A DNA stretch of 64,000 nt, from contig NZ_LWHM01000003.1 in the NCBI RefSeq assembly GCF_001642735.1, forward strand, positions 145,338 to 209,337. The letters are read 5' to 3'. The DNA is from Pseudohongiella nitratireducens (lineage in GTDB: Bacteria > Pseudomonadota > Gammaproteobacteria > Pseudomonadales > Pseudohongiellaceae). A model generated the notes under the pieces. It did no database searches and was not told the origin of the DNA. It worked only from the letters and a program-made list of their open reading frames with translations. The position numbers and the translations under genes were made by a program. Positions 28,088 to 37,799 of the stretch are shown here, one piece after another (within the stretch, counting starts at the first letter, position 1; each line of letters opens with the position of its first letter).

Positions 28088-30364
28088 ATGCTCGACAGGT
28101 TACGTGACATTGTCCAGGAGGTTAACGCCGCCAGGGATCTGCAAACGGCACTCAGAGTGATCGTAACGCGGGTCCGTGAGGCTATGAACACTCAGGTCTG
28201 CTCCGTTTACCTGCTCGATAACGACATCAACTGCCACGTACTGATGGCATCAGAAGGCCTGCGCCAGGAGTCTGTCGGGCATGTCAGCCTGCAGCTGGAT
28301 GAAGGCCTGGTCGGCCTGGTGGCTCGACACGCCGAACCGGTCAATCTGGAAGAAGCGCAATCCCACCCTGCCTACCATTACCTGTCTGAAACCGGTGAAG
28401 AAGAGTTTTGCTCTTTCCTCGGCGTACCGATTATTCACCATCGCAAGGTGCTGGGCGTGCTGGTTGTACAGCACAAAGAAAAGCGCAGTTTTGACAATGG
28501 TGAAGAAGCCTTCCTGATCACACTGTCGGCACAACTGGCCGGCGTGATTGCCGCCGCAGAAGCATCCGGCGCCATTCAGGGTGTCAGCCCCTCCGGTCAA
28601 CGCCGTGCTGATACCAGCTTTGCCGGTATTTCCGGCGCCACCGGTGTAGCCATTGGCCAGGCGGTAGTGGTGTTCCCGCACGCCGACCTGAACCTGGTAC
28701 CAACAAGAACAGTGACCGATATCAATGCGGAATTGCATGATTTTGCCCGGGCACTGAACCAGGTACGCACCGATATCCGGCAATTAAGCGCCACCATCGG
28801 AGATCAGATCCGCCCCGAGGAAAAAGACCTGTTTGAGGTCTACCTGCGCATGCTTGACGATGACGCACTGGGCCGTGAGGTCTCCGAACTGATCCAGCAG
28901 GGTAATTGGGCCCAGGGCGCGCTCGCAGAAGTTGCCCTGGATCACGTCAAAGCATTCGAGCAAATGAAAGACCCTTATCTGCGCGAGCGAGCCACTGACA
29001 TCAAGGATCTCTGCTCAAGGGTACTATCCTGCCTGCAGGAATCAGACAACGACAAGCCGCGTGAATACCCGGATGAAACTGTTCTGGTAGGCGAAGAACT
29101 GGCGCCGTCCATGTTGATGGAAGTTCCGCGCGAAAAACTGGTCGGCCTGATTTCCGTGAAAGGCTCGGGCAATTCGCACGTCGCGATTCTGGCCCGGACC
29201 ATGGGCATTCCCACCGTCATGGGTGCGCTCGATCTGCCATACCGTCGTCTGGACGGCCGCCAGGTCATCGTCGACGGCTATAGTGGCACGGTATACGGCA
29301 ACCCTTCTGAACAAATGCGAACGCGTTACCTTGATGTCATCAAGGAAGAGGAAGAGCTGGTCCGCGGCCTGGAGGGCATTATTAATCAGCCCTGCGTCAC
29401 CCTGGACGGCCATCAGGTCAGCCTGTGGGTTAACACGGGTCTGATGTCGGACGTTGTCCGGTCACTGGATCACGGCGCCGAGGGCATTGGCCTGTTCCGC
29501 ACAGAAGTCCCCTTCCTGTTGGCAGAGCGCTTTCCCAGTGAGCAGGAACAAGCCGCTATCTATCGGGAACAGCTACAGGCGTTTGCCCCAAAAAAAGTCA
29601 CCATGCGCACCCTGGATATCGGTGGCGACAAGGCTTTGCCCTATTTCCCGATTGAAGAAGCTAACCCCTTCCTGGGCTGGCGGGGCATACGTGTCACACT
29701 GGATCACCCCGAGATTTTTATCGCCCAGGCCCGAGCCATGATCCGGGCCAGCGAAGGGCTGGACAACCTGCAAATCATGCTGCCCATGGTCTCCAATCTG
29801 CAGGAAGTCACAGGTTCGATTCAAATTATCAAACGCGCCCTGCGAGAGCTTCAGGAAGAAGGGCTGGATGTCTCCATGCCGCCCATTGGCGTCATGATTG
29901 AGCTGCCCGCCGCAGTCTACCTGACCCGCGCCATGTGCCAGATGGTCGACTTCGTATCCGTCGGCAGCAACGACCTGACCCAGTATATGCTGGCGGTTGA
30001 TCGCAACAACCCGCGGGTAGCGGACCTGTATACCTCATTTCACCCGGCAGTACTGCATGCACTGAAGCATGTCGTCGATGCCGCCCATGCCGAAGGCAAG
30101 CCGGTCAGCATTTGTGGCGAGATGGCTGGTGATCCGGCCTCAGCATTGTTACTCGTCGCAATGGGGTTCGATATCCTGTCGATGAATGCATCTACATTAC
30201 TGAAAGTGAAAGCCGTTATCCGGTCAGTCACTCTCGCCGATGCGCAAACGTTACTCAAAGATGTCATGAACCTGTCAGATCCGCAAAGTATACGTGCCAG
30301 CATTGATATGGCGCTTTATAACGCCGGCGTTGAGCGACTTCTGCGCTCCTCCCGAACAAGTTAA
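28088..30364 (+). CDS. ptsP: PtsP, nitrogen-PTS enzyme I (GAF-PEP phosphotransferase)
   Basis: A 758-residue enzyme I of the nitrogen phosphotransferase system. It has an N-terminal GAF domain (1-170, sensing glutamine or 2-oxoglutarate in relatives) and PEP-utiliser domains with the phosphorylated His364 (GSGNSHVAILARTMGIPTV). The C-terminal TIM barrel has IGLFRTEVPFL, VSVGSNDLTQY and ISICGEMAGD-type motifs. ATG 28088 (MLDRLRDIVQEV) matches E. coli PtsP; an upstream TTG at 28082 adds two residues. Confidence 0.96.
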   Translation: MLDRLRDIVQEVNAARDLQTALRVIVTRVREAMNTQVCSVYLLDNDINCHVLMASEGLRQESVGHVSLQLDEGLVGLVARHAEPVNLEEAQSHPAYHYLSETGEEEFCSFLGVPIIHHRKVLGVLVVQHKEKRSFDNGEEAFLITLSAQLAGVIAAAEASGAIQGVSPSGQRRADTSFAGISGATGVAIGQAVVVFPHADLNLVPTRTVTDINAELHDFARALNQVRTDIRQLSATIGDQIRPEEKDLFEVYLRMLDDDALGREVSELIQQGNWAQGALAEVALDHVKAFEQMKDPYLRERATDIKDLCSRVLSCLQESDNDKPREYPDETVLVGEELAPSMLMEVPREKLVGLISVKGSGNSHVAILARTMGIPTVMGALDLPYRRLDGRQVIVDGYSGTVYGNPSEQMRTRYLDVIKEEEELVRGLEGIINQPCVTLDGHQVSLWVNTGLMSDVVRSLDHGAEGIGLFRTEVPFLLAERFPSEQEQAAIYREQLQAFAPKKVTMRTLDIGGDKALPYFPIEEANPFLGWRGIRVTLDHPEIFIAQARAMIRASEGLDNLQIMLPMVSNLQEVTGSIQIIKRALRELQEEGLDVSMPPIGVMIELPAAVYLTRAMCQMVDFVSVGSNDLTQYMLAVDRNNPRVADLYTSFHPAVLHALKHVVDAAHAEGKPVSICGEMAGDPASALLLVAMGFDILSMNASTLLKVKAVIRSVTLADAQTLLKDVMNLSDPQSIRASIDMALYNAGVERLLRSSRTS

Positions 30365-30403
30365 ACACTCCGAAACTGATCCGGCTGAAAGGATGCTCCC
30401 CGC

Positions 30404-31234
30404 ATGTTGACTTACCCGCAGATTGATCCCGTCGCCTTTTCCCTGGGCCCATTACAGGTGCACTGGTACGGCATCATGTATGTTATTGCCTTCAGCGCTG
30501 CCTGGCTGCTGGCCAAATACCGGGCCAAAACCCCTATGTGGGAAGGACAGTGGAGCGACGCCCAGCTTTCGGACCTGGTGTTTTATGGTGCCATGGGTGC
30601 GGTGCTGGGCGGACGAATGGGATCGGTATTTTTCTACAATTTTGACCGTTTCCTGGAGGATCCACTCTGGCTGCTTCGCGTATGGGAAGGCGGTATGTCG
30701 TTTCACGGCGGCTTCCTCGGCGTCATGCTGGCCTTCTATGTATTTGCCCGGGTTCACAAGAAGACCTGGTTCCAGGTGCTGGATTTCATCGCGCCACTGG
30801 CACCGGTCGGCCTCGGCTTTGGGCGCTTAGGTAACTTTATCGGCGGTGAATTATGGGGCCGTCCGACCGATGTGGCCTGGGGCATGGTCTTCCCACACGT
30901 GGATGAACTGCCTCGTCACGCTTCACAACTATATCAGGCCGCCCTGGAGGGCGTTGTGCTGTTTGCCCTGGTGTGGTGGTTTACATCCAGACCCCGGCCT
31001 CGCTATGCCGCTTCCGGTTTGTTCAGCCTGGGTTACGGCCTGCAACGCTTCTTTGTTGAGTTTTTCCGCGAACCGGATTCCTGGATCGGATTTGTCGCAC
31101 TGGAGTGGCTGACGATGGGACAAGTGTTATCATTGCCCATGATTTTTGTGGGTATCGCACTGCTGGTTATTGCCTATCGCAAGCCCAAGTACGATACCAA
31201 CTACGGCTACAACCACGGCAAAGACAAGGCATAG
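30404..31234 (+). CDS. lgt: Prolipoprotein diacylglyceryl transferase
   Basis: A 276-residue inner-membrane enzyme that transfers diacylglycerol from phosphatidylglycerol to the lipobox cysteine of prolipoproteins. Key residues match E. coli: His101 in [11 protein letters not shown] and Arg141 in [16 protein letters not shown]. Seven or so hydrophobic segments. AAGGA precedes the ATG. It lies between ptsP and thyA. Confidence 0.96.
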   Translation: MLTYPQIDPVAFSLGPLQVHWYGIMYVIAFSAAWLLAKYRAKTPMWEGQWSDAQLSDLVFYGAMGAVLGGRMGSVFFYNFDRFLEDPLWLLRVWEGGMSFHGGFLGVMLAFYVFARVHKKTWFQVLDFIAPLAPVGLGFGRLGNFIGGELWGRPTDVAWGMVFPHVDELPRHASQLYQAALEGVVLFALVWWFTSRPRPRYAASGLFSLGYGLQRFFVEFFREPDSWIGFVALEWLTMGQVLSLPMIFVGIALLVIAYRKPKYDTNYGYNHGKDKA

Positions 31235-31248
31235 CGGGATATTATTGT

Positions 31249-32043
31249 ATGAAACAGTACCAGGACTTGCTGCAGCGCATTTTGCGTGAAGGCGAAGAAA
31301 AGAGTGATCGCACCGGTACCGGCACCTTATCCGTGTTCGGCCATCAGATGCGCTTCAATCTGCAGGATGGTTTTCCGGTACTGACCACAAAAAAACTGCA
31401 CTTGCGCTCCATCATTCATGAGTTGCTCTGGTTCCTCAGCGGTGACACCAATATTCGTTACCTGAAAGAGAACGGCGTTTCCATCTGGGATGACTGGGCC
31501 GACGAGAATGGCGACCTTGGTCCAGTCTATGGTTTCCAGTGGCGCAGCTGGCCGGGCAAAGACGGCCAGTCTGTCGATCAGATCAGTAAAGTCGTCGAAC
31601 AGATCAGGAACAACCCCGATTCACGCCGACACATGGTGGTTGCCTACAATCCGGCCTACGTGGATGAAATGGCGCTGCCCCCTTGTCATTCCCTGTTTCA
31701 GTTTTACGTTGCCAATGGCAAGCTGTCCTGCCAACTCTACCAGCGCTCCGCCGATACCTTCCTGGGCGTTCCGTTTAACATCGCCTCCTATGCCCTGTTA
31801 ACGCACATGATCGCCCAGCAATGTGATCTGGATGTCGGAGATTTTATCTGGACCGGTGGCGATACTCACCTGTACAGCAATCACCTGGAACAGGCCAACC
31901 TGCAACTGACGCGTGAACCGTTGCCACTGCCTACGCTGAATATCAAGCGCAAACCTGACAGCATCTTTGATTACGTTTTTGAAGACTTCGAGCTGGTTGG
32001 CTACGAATCGCACCCTCACATCAAAGCCCCCGTCGCCGTCTGA
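31249..32043 (+). CDS. thyA: Thymidylate synthase
   Basis: A 264-residue enzyme that methylates dUMP using methylene-THF, yielding dihydrofolate. The catalytic Cys146 is in [10 protein letters not shown], with [10 protein letters not shown] and [15 protein letters not shown] also present. Length equals E. coli ThyA. The frame is open upstream into lgt, but this ATG gives the normal N-terminus ([12 protein letters not shown]). The dihydrofolate product is recycled by FolA, encoded next. Confidence 0.97.
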   Translation: MKQYQDLLQRILREGEEKSDRTGTGTLSVFGHQMRFNLQDGFPVLTTKKLHLRSIIHELLWFLSGDTNIRYLKENGVSIWDDWADENGDLGPVYGFQWRSWPGKDGQSVDQISKVVEQIRNNPDSRRHMVVAYNPAYVDEMALPPCHSLFQFYVANGKLSCQLYQRSADTFLGVPFNIASYALLTHMIAQQCDLDVGDFIWTGGDTHLYSNHLEQANLQLTREPLPLPTLNIKRKPDSIFDYVFEDFELVGYESHPHIKAPVAV

Positions 32044-32061
32044 ATAACAGGCGGCGCTCTG

Positions 32062-32126
32062 GCATAACGCATAACGCATAACGCATAACGCATAACGCAT
32101 AACGCATAACGCATAACGCATAACGC
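32062..32126. repeat. 7-bp tandem repeat (GCATAAC) x 9
   Basis: Nine perfect head-to-tail copies of GCATAAC followed by GC occupy 65 of the 98 bases between the thyA stop and the folA start. Seven-base units in an intergenic leader are prone to slippage. Confidence 0.97.
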
Positions 32127-32141
32127 GCACAGGATAGATTA

Positions 32142-32741
32142 ATGGCGTCAGACGCAACAAATAAAGACAATGCCCCGGAAGAAGAAGTGATCGACGGCTT
32201 TGATGGCGAGATAGAAGACGAACCGCCAATGCGACTGGCGTTGATCTGGGCACAGTCGCAGAACCGGGTTATCGGTCGCAATAACGCACTGCCATGGTAC
32301 CTGCCTGAAGACCTGCGTTATTTCAAACAGATCACGATGGGCAAACCCATCATTATGGGCCGAAAAACCTACGAGTCGATCGGGCGTCCCTTGCCGGGCA
32401 GAACCAATATCGTGGTATCCCGCAACACTGAGCTGCAAATCGAAGGCGTCAGAGTCGTACCCTCGCTGGAAGCCGCCATCGATCTCGCGGAAAAGGTCTG
32501 CCTGATAGAAGGCTGCGAAGAGGCCATCGTCATGGGCGGTTCGCAAATTTACGAGCTGGCGCTGCCCCATGCTGACCGACTCTACATGACCCAGGTTCAC
32601 GCCGACGTCAATGGCGACGCCTATTTCCCTGATTTTGCGCTGGAGAGCTGGAAAGAACTGGGGCGTGAAGATTTCAGTTCATCCGAAACAAACCCTTATG
32701 ATTACAGTTTTGTCGTACTGGAGCGCCGACCGCTTCACTGA
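32142..32741 (+). CDS. folA: Dihydrofolate reductase with acidic N-terminal extension
   Basis: A 199-residue DHFR. The catalytic core begins at about residue 30 (MRLALIWAQSQNRVIGRNNALPWYLPEDLRYF), with IIMGRKTYESIGRPLPGR and AIVMGGSQIYELALP. The first 29 residues are acidic and lack any core homology (EEEVIDGFDGEIEDEPP). The upstream start is chosen because AGGAT lies six bases before it. The Met30 codon (base 32229) is preceded by no good site, but a shorter 170-residue enzyme is possible. Confidence 0.93.
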   Translation: MASDATNKDNAPEEEVIDGFDGEIEDEPPMRLALIWAQSQNRVIGRNNALPWYLPEDLRYFKQITMGKPIIMGRKTYESIGRPLPGRTNIVVSRNTELQIEGVRVVPSLEAAIDLAEKVCLIEGCEEAIVMGGSQIYELALPHADRLYMTQVHADVNGDAYFPDFALESWKELGREDFSSSETNPYDYSFVVLERRPLH

Positions 32742-32798
32742 CAGGATGCATAACACCGAGAGACTATATATTTTGTTCGATGCTGTTTGGAGTAAGCT

Positions 32799-33317
32799 AT
32801 GCTGATTAAAACACCCCTGAGACATGTTGCAATAATTGCCACCCTGGTGATGGGAGCTTCATCAAGCATGGCGCAGACTCCCGCCGAGCAGAACAGCGTC
32901 GTGCCTTTCTGGAATGCCTGGGTGAATAATGAAGACCTCACCGAGCAGATGATGGTACAAATGCTGACCATGGCGCGCATCGAAGTGGATGCCGTCAATG
33001 TTTATGCGGATTACTGTGAAGCGCTGGGGCACTGGGACATGTCCCAACAAAACGATGTTCGCGGCAAACTCAGTCAGTACGACACGGCAGCCGCACAATT
33101 CCTGGCACAATATAACCCGGAAGAGTTAAACGACCTGCTCGGCGATGCACAAGGTTTTAATGTAGCGCGTGACATGGTGGCTAACATAACTGAACAGTTC
33201 TCCACCGATAGCGAAGCTGATGAGCAGTCAGCGGCCTTTTGCCAAAGCGTCAGCCAGGGCATCGCAGAGATGCCCCAGCCGAATCAGATCGAACGCAGCA
33301 AAGAAGATTTCCAGTAA
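32799..33317 (+). CDS. Exported hypothetical protein
   Basis: A 172-residue protein with a signal peptide (basic start, VAIIATLVMGASSSMAQ). The mature domain is helical and acidic, with two cysteines (DYCEALGHW and AAFCQSVSQG) that could pair in the periplasm. I do not recognise a family. It lies 57 bases after folA and ends 53 bases before the convergent GST gene. Confidence 0.7.
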   Translation: MLIKTPLRHVAIIATLVMGASSSMAQTPAEQNSVVPFWNAWVNNEDLTEQMMVQMLTMARIEVDAVNVYADYCEALGHWDMSQQNDVRGKLSQYDTAAAQFLAQYNPEELNDLLGDAQGFNVARDMVANITEQFSTDSEADEQSAAFCQSVSQGIAEMPQPNQIERSKEDFQ

Positions 33318-33370
33318 CGTCCTTGTTGTCGGCTATCTTCTTAACCCAGCTTCTTTTAATACAATTCTTT

Positions 33371-33994
33371 TTAGCCCAGTTCCTTGGCCAGCTTGTCGTC
33401 AATCTCATTGGCACGAATGGCCGCTGGGCGTTGCTCCATTTTTTTCAGGTACGTCTTGAATACGTCCCGTTCCGGAATGGTTTTTTGCAGCAGTCCCCAA
33501 TGCAGATAACTGGCCAGCAGCAGGTCTGCGGCCGTGAATCGATCTCCGCACAGATAAGGCTTATCTTGCAGCGCCTTTTCCAGCGTATCGACCGTATCAT
33601 CCATCATGCCACAACCAACCGCCATGGCGTTCTCCTGATCGATGTTCCAGTGATATGCGCGGGCCGTTGATGCCATTTCCATGGGGCCGGCAATAAAGAA
33701 CAGCCAACGCAGATAGCTACCGCGCTCCGGATCATCCAGCGCCGGTGCCAGGTTTTTCTCTGGATATTTATCAGCCAGGTAAGTACAGATAGCCGCTACC
33801 TCGGTTACGACCACGCCATCATCATCAATCGCGGGAACCTTTCCCATCGGGTTAACGGCCAGGTATTCTGCCGACTTGATTGTTGTTCCGTACTGCATGA
33901 CGCGTGCTACGTAGGGCACCTCCAGTTCTTCCAGCAACCAGCGAACGGTTCTGCCTCGCGAATAGGGGTGTGTGTAGAAAATCAGTTGACTCAT
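33371..33994 (-). CDS. Glutathione S-transferase family protein
   Basis: A 207-residue GST with the thioredoxin-like N-terminal domain (LIFYTHPYSRGRTVRWLLEEL, glutathione site with VPAIDDDGVVVTEVAAICTYLAD) and the helical C-terminal domain (GDRFTAADLLLASYLHWG). Family members conjugate glutathione to electrophiles. The substrate is unknown. It is divergent from the WYL regulator, with 156 bases between starts. Confidence 0.9.
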   Translation of the reverse strand: MSQLIFYTHPYSRGRTVRWLLEELEVPYVARVMQYGTTIKSAEYLAVNPMGKVPAIDDDGVVVTEVAAICTYLADKYPEKNLAPALDDPERGSYLRWLFFIAGPMEMASTARAYHWNIDQENAMAVGCGMMDDTVDTLEKALQDKPYLCGDRFTAADLLLASYLHWGLLQKTIPERDVFKTYLKKMEQRPAAIRANEIDDKLAKELG

Positions 33995-34150
33995 GTGCCT
34001 GTCTCCTTGTCAGTTGTGATTGGACAAACAGGAGATTACGATCATAATAGGACAGAAACCGCCCTAGTATTGTGAAAGAATATTTCAAACAGCAGAAATC
34101 ACACTAAACGTCCCATAATTTTTTGAGCCAGAATAACAGAAGGTCGTCTC

Positions 34151-35110
34151 ATGTCAGGACCTACTACCCGTGTACTCGCTCTGCTGGAGCTGCTCCAGGC
34201 CAACACCATGCTAAGCGGGCACGAGATTGCAGAGCGACTGCATGTCGACCGGCGCACGGTCCGACGCTATATCACGGTACTGGAAACCTTAGGGGTACCC
34301 GTGATGACAGAGCAGGGACGGTATGGCGGTTACAGCCTGATACCCGGTTACAAACTACCACCGCTGATGTTTAACGATGAGGAAACCCTGGCCATAGTGC
34401 TCGGGTTACTGGCCGCCAGACAATTGGGACTGGATGATGCGGCTCCGGCCATTAGCAGCGTGGAAGCCAAACTGGAGCGCGTCATGCCAGAAGGGCTGAA
34501 ACGCCGGGTACGTAGCATCAGCGAGACGACTCGCATCGTCCTGCCGCAAAGCCAGGCCCGCTATGATGACAAAAGCCTGCTGCTGCTGACCAACGGTGTG
34601 CAACAGGAACGCCGGGTCTCACTGGTGTACCAGGCACCTGATCGTGAGCCGCTCCCCAGAGAAATTGATCCCTATGGACTGGTCTTCAGAAGAGGGCGCT
34701 GGTACATCGGTGGCTACTGCCATTTACGCAAAGCATTACGCACCTTTCGACTCGATCGAATCAGCAAGGTCACACTTTGCCCGGAAGTCTTTACCCGCCC
34801 GCGTGATTTTGATGCCGCCAAGCACCTCACCGACAGTCTCAACAATCTGCCGGGCAACTCAGCCGTCTCCGTTCTGATTCATTGTCATCCTGAGGAAGTG
34901 GTCGATTTCCTGGGGTTTCACCCCTGCTCAGTAGATATGTTTCGTGAGGTGGAAAACGGCTTGCTGATGGAAACCCAAACCGACAGCATCGACTGGTTTG
35001 CCCGCTGGCTGGCGATGATGCCAGTGGATTTTACCGTGTTGGCGCCGCAGTCATTGAAAGATGCATTGCGCAAGCAGGCCAATCGGCTCCATCGCATCGC
35101 CGATCAATAA
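34151..35110 (+). CDS. YafY-type HTH-WYL transcriptional regulator
   Basis: A 319-residue regulator. The N-terminal HTH_11 is at about 7-60 (LELLQANTMLSGHEIAERLH followed by RRTVRRYITVLE). The WYL domain is in the middle (YDPYGLVFRRGRWYIGGYCH region, FRLDRISKV) and a WCX segment ends the protein. WYL regulators sense ligands, often nucleotides or nucleic acids. Its targets are unknown, though the divergent GST gene is a candidate. AGGTCG precedes the ATG. Confidence 0.9.
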   Translation: MSGPTTRVLALLELLQANTMLSGHEIAERLHVDRRTVRRYITVLETLGVPVMTEQGRYGGYSLIPGYKLPPLMFNDEETLAIVLGLLAARQLGLDDAAPAISSVEAKLERVMPEGLKRRVRSISETTRIVLPQSQARYDDKSLLLLTNGVQQERRVSLVYQAPDREPLPREIDPYGLVFRRGRWYIGGYCHLRKALRTFRLDRISKVTLCPEVFTRPRDFDAAKHLTDSLNNLPGNSAVSVLIHCHPEEVVDFLGFHPCSVDMFREVENGLLMETQTDSIDWFARWLAMMPVDFTVLAPQSLKDALRKQANRLHRIADQ

Positions 35111-35119
35111 ACCAAAGTA

Positions 35120-35752
35120 TCAGTTCTCACCCCAGACTTCTTCCAGGCGCTGTTCTCGCCCGCAATTCCATTTATAGAAACGATAACGCAGTGGATTCTT
35201 CTCATAATAATCCTGATGGTACTCTTCGGCCGGATAAAAGGTTGTCGCCTCTTCAATCGGCGTTACAATTTCGCCATTGAGCTGACCTGAGGCGACAATC
35301 TCCTGCTTTGAAGCTTCTGCCAACTCCCGCTGCTCAGCGGTATGGACAAAGATCGTACTGCGATACGAAGAACCCCGATCACAGAACTGGCCTCCGCTAT
35401 CCAGTGGATCAATATTTTGCCAGTACACATCCAGCAGCGTTGCATAATCGACCACTTCAGGGTCATAGGTAACCTGCATGGCTTCTGCATGACCGGTCCG
35501 CCCCGTGGTCACCTGTTCGTAGCTGGGATTCTCTACATGCCCACCGATGTAACCGGAAATGGTTGAAGAGACACCTTCCAGCTCATCGAAAGGAGGCTCC
35601 ATGCACCAAAAGCAGCCGCCAGCAAAGGTAGCGACAGCCTGGTCAGAATTATCAGGCTGCGCAATGACTTGTCCGGTGGACATGATCATGGTCAGCCATA
35701 AAGAGGGTAATATGAGTGCTTTTGCAAATGCGTTATGATCCTGTAAGTACAT
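35120..35752 (-). CDS. msrA: Peptide methionine sulfoxide reductase MsrA, exported
   Basis: A 210-residue MsrA with an N-terminal signal-like segment (ALILPSLWLTMIMSTGQVIAQ), so it probably acts in the periplasm. The catalytic Cys47 is in GGCFWCMEPPFD, and the GYIGG, TGHAEAMQVTYDP and YHQDY motifs are present. It reduces Met-S-sulfoxide in proteins. No msrB is near. It is convergent with the WYL regulator (9 bases between stops). Confidence 0.92.
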   Translation of the reverse strand: MYLQDHNAFAKALILPSLWLTMIMSTGQVIAQPDNSDQAVATFAGGCFWCMEPPFDELEGVSSTISGYIGGHVENPSYEQVTTGRTGHAEAMQVTYDPEVVDYATLLDVYWQNIDPLDSGGQFCDRGSSYRSTIFVHTAEQRELAEASKQEIVASGQLNGEIVTPIEEATTFYPAEEYHQDYYEKNPLRYRFYKWNCGREQRLEEVWGEN

Positions 35753-35939
35753 GAGGCTCCTCAGGCAGTAGTGACTTTGACAGCAGCAGCTTAGACCGTT
35801 GCAGCCAGTTTCAGCCCTATGCCATCATCTAATGGTTACAGCTCAAATGGGCTAGTACATTACAGAATACGACCCAGGCAATCGTGTGGATCTTTCACAT
35901 GGATGAAGCCTGTCTATCGAGTTGTGACGATCAAAACGA

Positions 35940-37772
35940 TCATTCTTTTTCCCTGGCCCCTAATTGCTCCGCCCAGGTCGCAGACAACTCTTTCACCTTG
36001 GCCACATATTCCGGATTCTCATGCGAGGGAATATCAGGACGATACAGGTCAGCCATTTCTCGCATAAACCGCCTATCGACTTTTTCAAAAATGCCGGCAG
36101 CCTGGAAAGCGTCATCTTCTGTCATACCCATCGCAATCAACGCGGATCGACCCATACGCACTGAGCTGTCAAAGGTATCACGAATAATATCCCGGCAGCC
36201 GACTGCCCATAAGTCGTAGACATGGTGCCTGTCGACAGCCCGTGCAACCACGTGCACCTTAGGATGGTGATGAATGACATGCCGGGCCATCTCGGTAATT
36301 TTTTGTTTGTCGTCAATAGCAATGACTAGCAAATCAGCTTCCTCAATGCCTGCTGCATGCAACAGATCGGGGCGCGTGGCATCGCCATAATAGACTTCAA
36401 ACCCATAAGCACGCAGCATTTCCAGTTGAGCAGAACTGTAGTCTATAACGGTTGTCTTGTAACCGGCACCTCGCAACATTCGATTGGCAATGCCTCCAAC
36501 ACGACCATGTCCGGCAATAATGACATTGCATTTCTGATCAATGGCATCAGCTTCACGTTCATTGAGATGGGCATATCGCGGCAGTATCAATCGTTCATAG
36601 ACTATGTAAAGCAACGGTGTCAGCAACATGGATAGTGCCACGATTAACAGTAATTGGTCTGCAATATTCCCGGGAATAACCCCATTGGCAACCGTGAATG
36701 ACAACAGCACAAAACCAAACTCACCGGCCTGGGCCAGTGTCAGCGAAACCAGCCACAAATTACTGCCACGCAAACCAAACAGGCGAGCCACGCCGTAAAT
36801 GATCGCTACCTTTATGACAATCAGCGCCAGCGTCAATCCCAGAATGGCAGCCAGATTTTCACTCAGCAGCGCAAAATTAATACCCGCACCCACAGTCATA
36901 AAGAACAGACCCAGCAACAGCCCTTTGAAAGGCTCTATATCGGATTCAAGCTCGTGTCTGTATTCACTGTTGGCCAGCACGACACCCGCCAGAAAGGTAC
37001 CCAGTGCCGGTGACAGTCCAACCAGCGACATCAGCAGGGCAATCCCCACCACCAGCGCCAGCGCCGAAGCGGTAAAGAGTTCACGCAATCGGGCCAGTGA
37101 TATAAACCGGAACAGGACCGGTGTTAACTGACTGCCGCCAACGACGACAATGGCAACGGCGCCAAAGGTCACCAGTGCGGTTTCCAGGGCACTCAGACCA
37201 TCCACGAGACTCATGCCCGCGCTATGATCAGCGGCGTCATGAGCGTGACTTGTGAGCTCCGGAATCGCCAGCAAGGGAAGCAATGCCAGCATGGGAATGA
37301 CGGCAATATCCTGGAACAGCAGCACGGAAAAACCCGCCTGCCCACCATCGGATTTCATCAGACCGTTTTCATTAAAAGTCTGCAGAACAATCGCGGTAGA
37401 AGAAAGTGAGAACACCAGCCCAATGGCCAGTGCAATCGACCATGACTCCCCCAACCACATCGCGACGCCCATCACTGCCAGTGTAGTGATGCCGACCTGT
37501 AATCCGCCCAGACCCAGCAAACGCATGCGCATATCCCAAAGCAGCTTGGGTTCAAGTTCCAGGCCGACCAGAAAGAGCATCATCACCACGCCAAACTCAG
37601 CGAAGTGCTGCAGGGAAACCACATCTACATTAAACAGGGAAAGGATAGGACTGATAGCGATACCAGCAATCAGGTAGCCCAACACAGAGCCGAGCTTTAA
37701 GGCGGAAGCAATCGGAACCGCGATAACACCCGCTGCCAGAAACACAAAAGTGAGGAAGAGGGCGTCAGTCAC
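35940..37772 (-). CDS. Kef-type monovalent cation:proton antiporter with RCK domain
   Basis: A 610-residue CPA2-family protein. The first 390 residues are a Na+/H+-exchanger-like membrane domain of about 12 helices (LVGLELEPKLLWDM, FLAGVVLANSEYRHELESDIEPF). The RCK/TrkA-N domain follows (VIIAGHGRVGGIANRMLRGAG) and binds NAD or nucleotide to gate the transporter. It resembles KefB/KefC-like potassium efflux systems. The lack of a neighbouring KefF/G ancillary gene leaves its regulator open. Confidence 0.9.
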   Translation of the reverse strand: MTDALFLTFVFLAAGVIAVPIASALKLGSVLGYLIAGIAISPILSLFNVDVVSLQHFAEFGVVMMLFLVGLELEPKLLWDMRMRLLGLGGLQVGITTLAVMGVAMWLGESWSIALAIGLVFSLSSTAIVLQTFNENGLMKSDGGQAGFSVLLFQDIAVIPMLALLPLLAIPELTSHAHDAADHSAGMSLVDGLSALETALVTFGAVAIVVVGGSQLTPVLFRFISLARLRELFTASALALVVGIALLMSLVGLSPALGTFLAGVVLANSEYRHELESDIEPFKGLLLGLFFMTVGAGINFALLSENLAAILGLTLALIVIKVAIIYGVARLFGLRGSNLWLVSLTLAQAGEFGFVLLSFTVANGVIPGNIADQLLLIVALSMLLTPLLYIVYERLILPRYAHLNEREADAIDQKCNVIIAGHGRVGGIANRMLRGAGYKTTVIDYSSAQLEMLRAYGFEVYYGDATRPDLLHAAGIEEADLLVIAIDDKQKITEMARHVIHHHPKVHVVARAVDRHHVYDLWAVGCRDIIRDTFDSSVRMGRSALIAMGMTEDDAFQAAGIFEKVDRRFMREMADLYRPDIPSHENPEYVAKVKELSATWAEQLGAREKE

Positions 37773-37799
37773 GGTTGTAATCCTTGTTTACGCGATCAC

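Noticed and set aside
32021..32281. Minus-strand frame with repeated YALCVMR residues
   Set aside because: It is just translation of the 7-bp tandem repeat and is antisense to folA.
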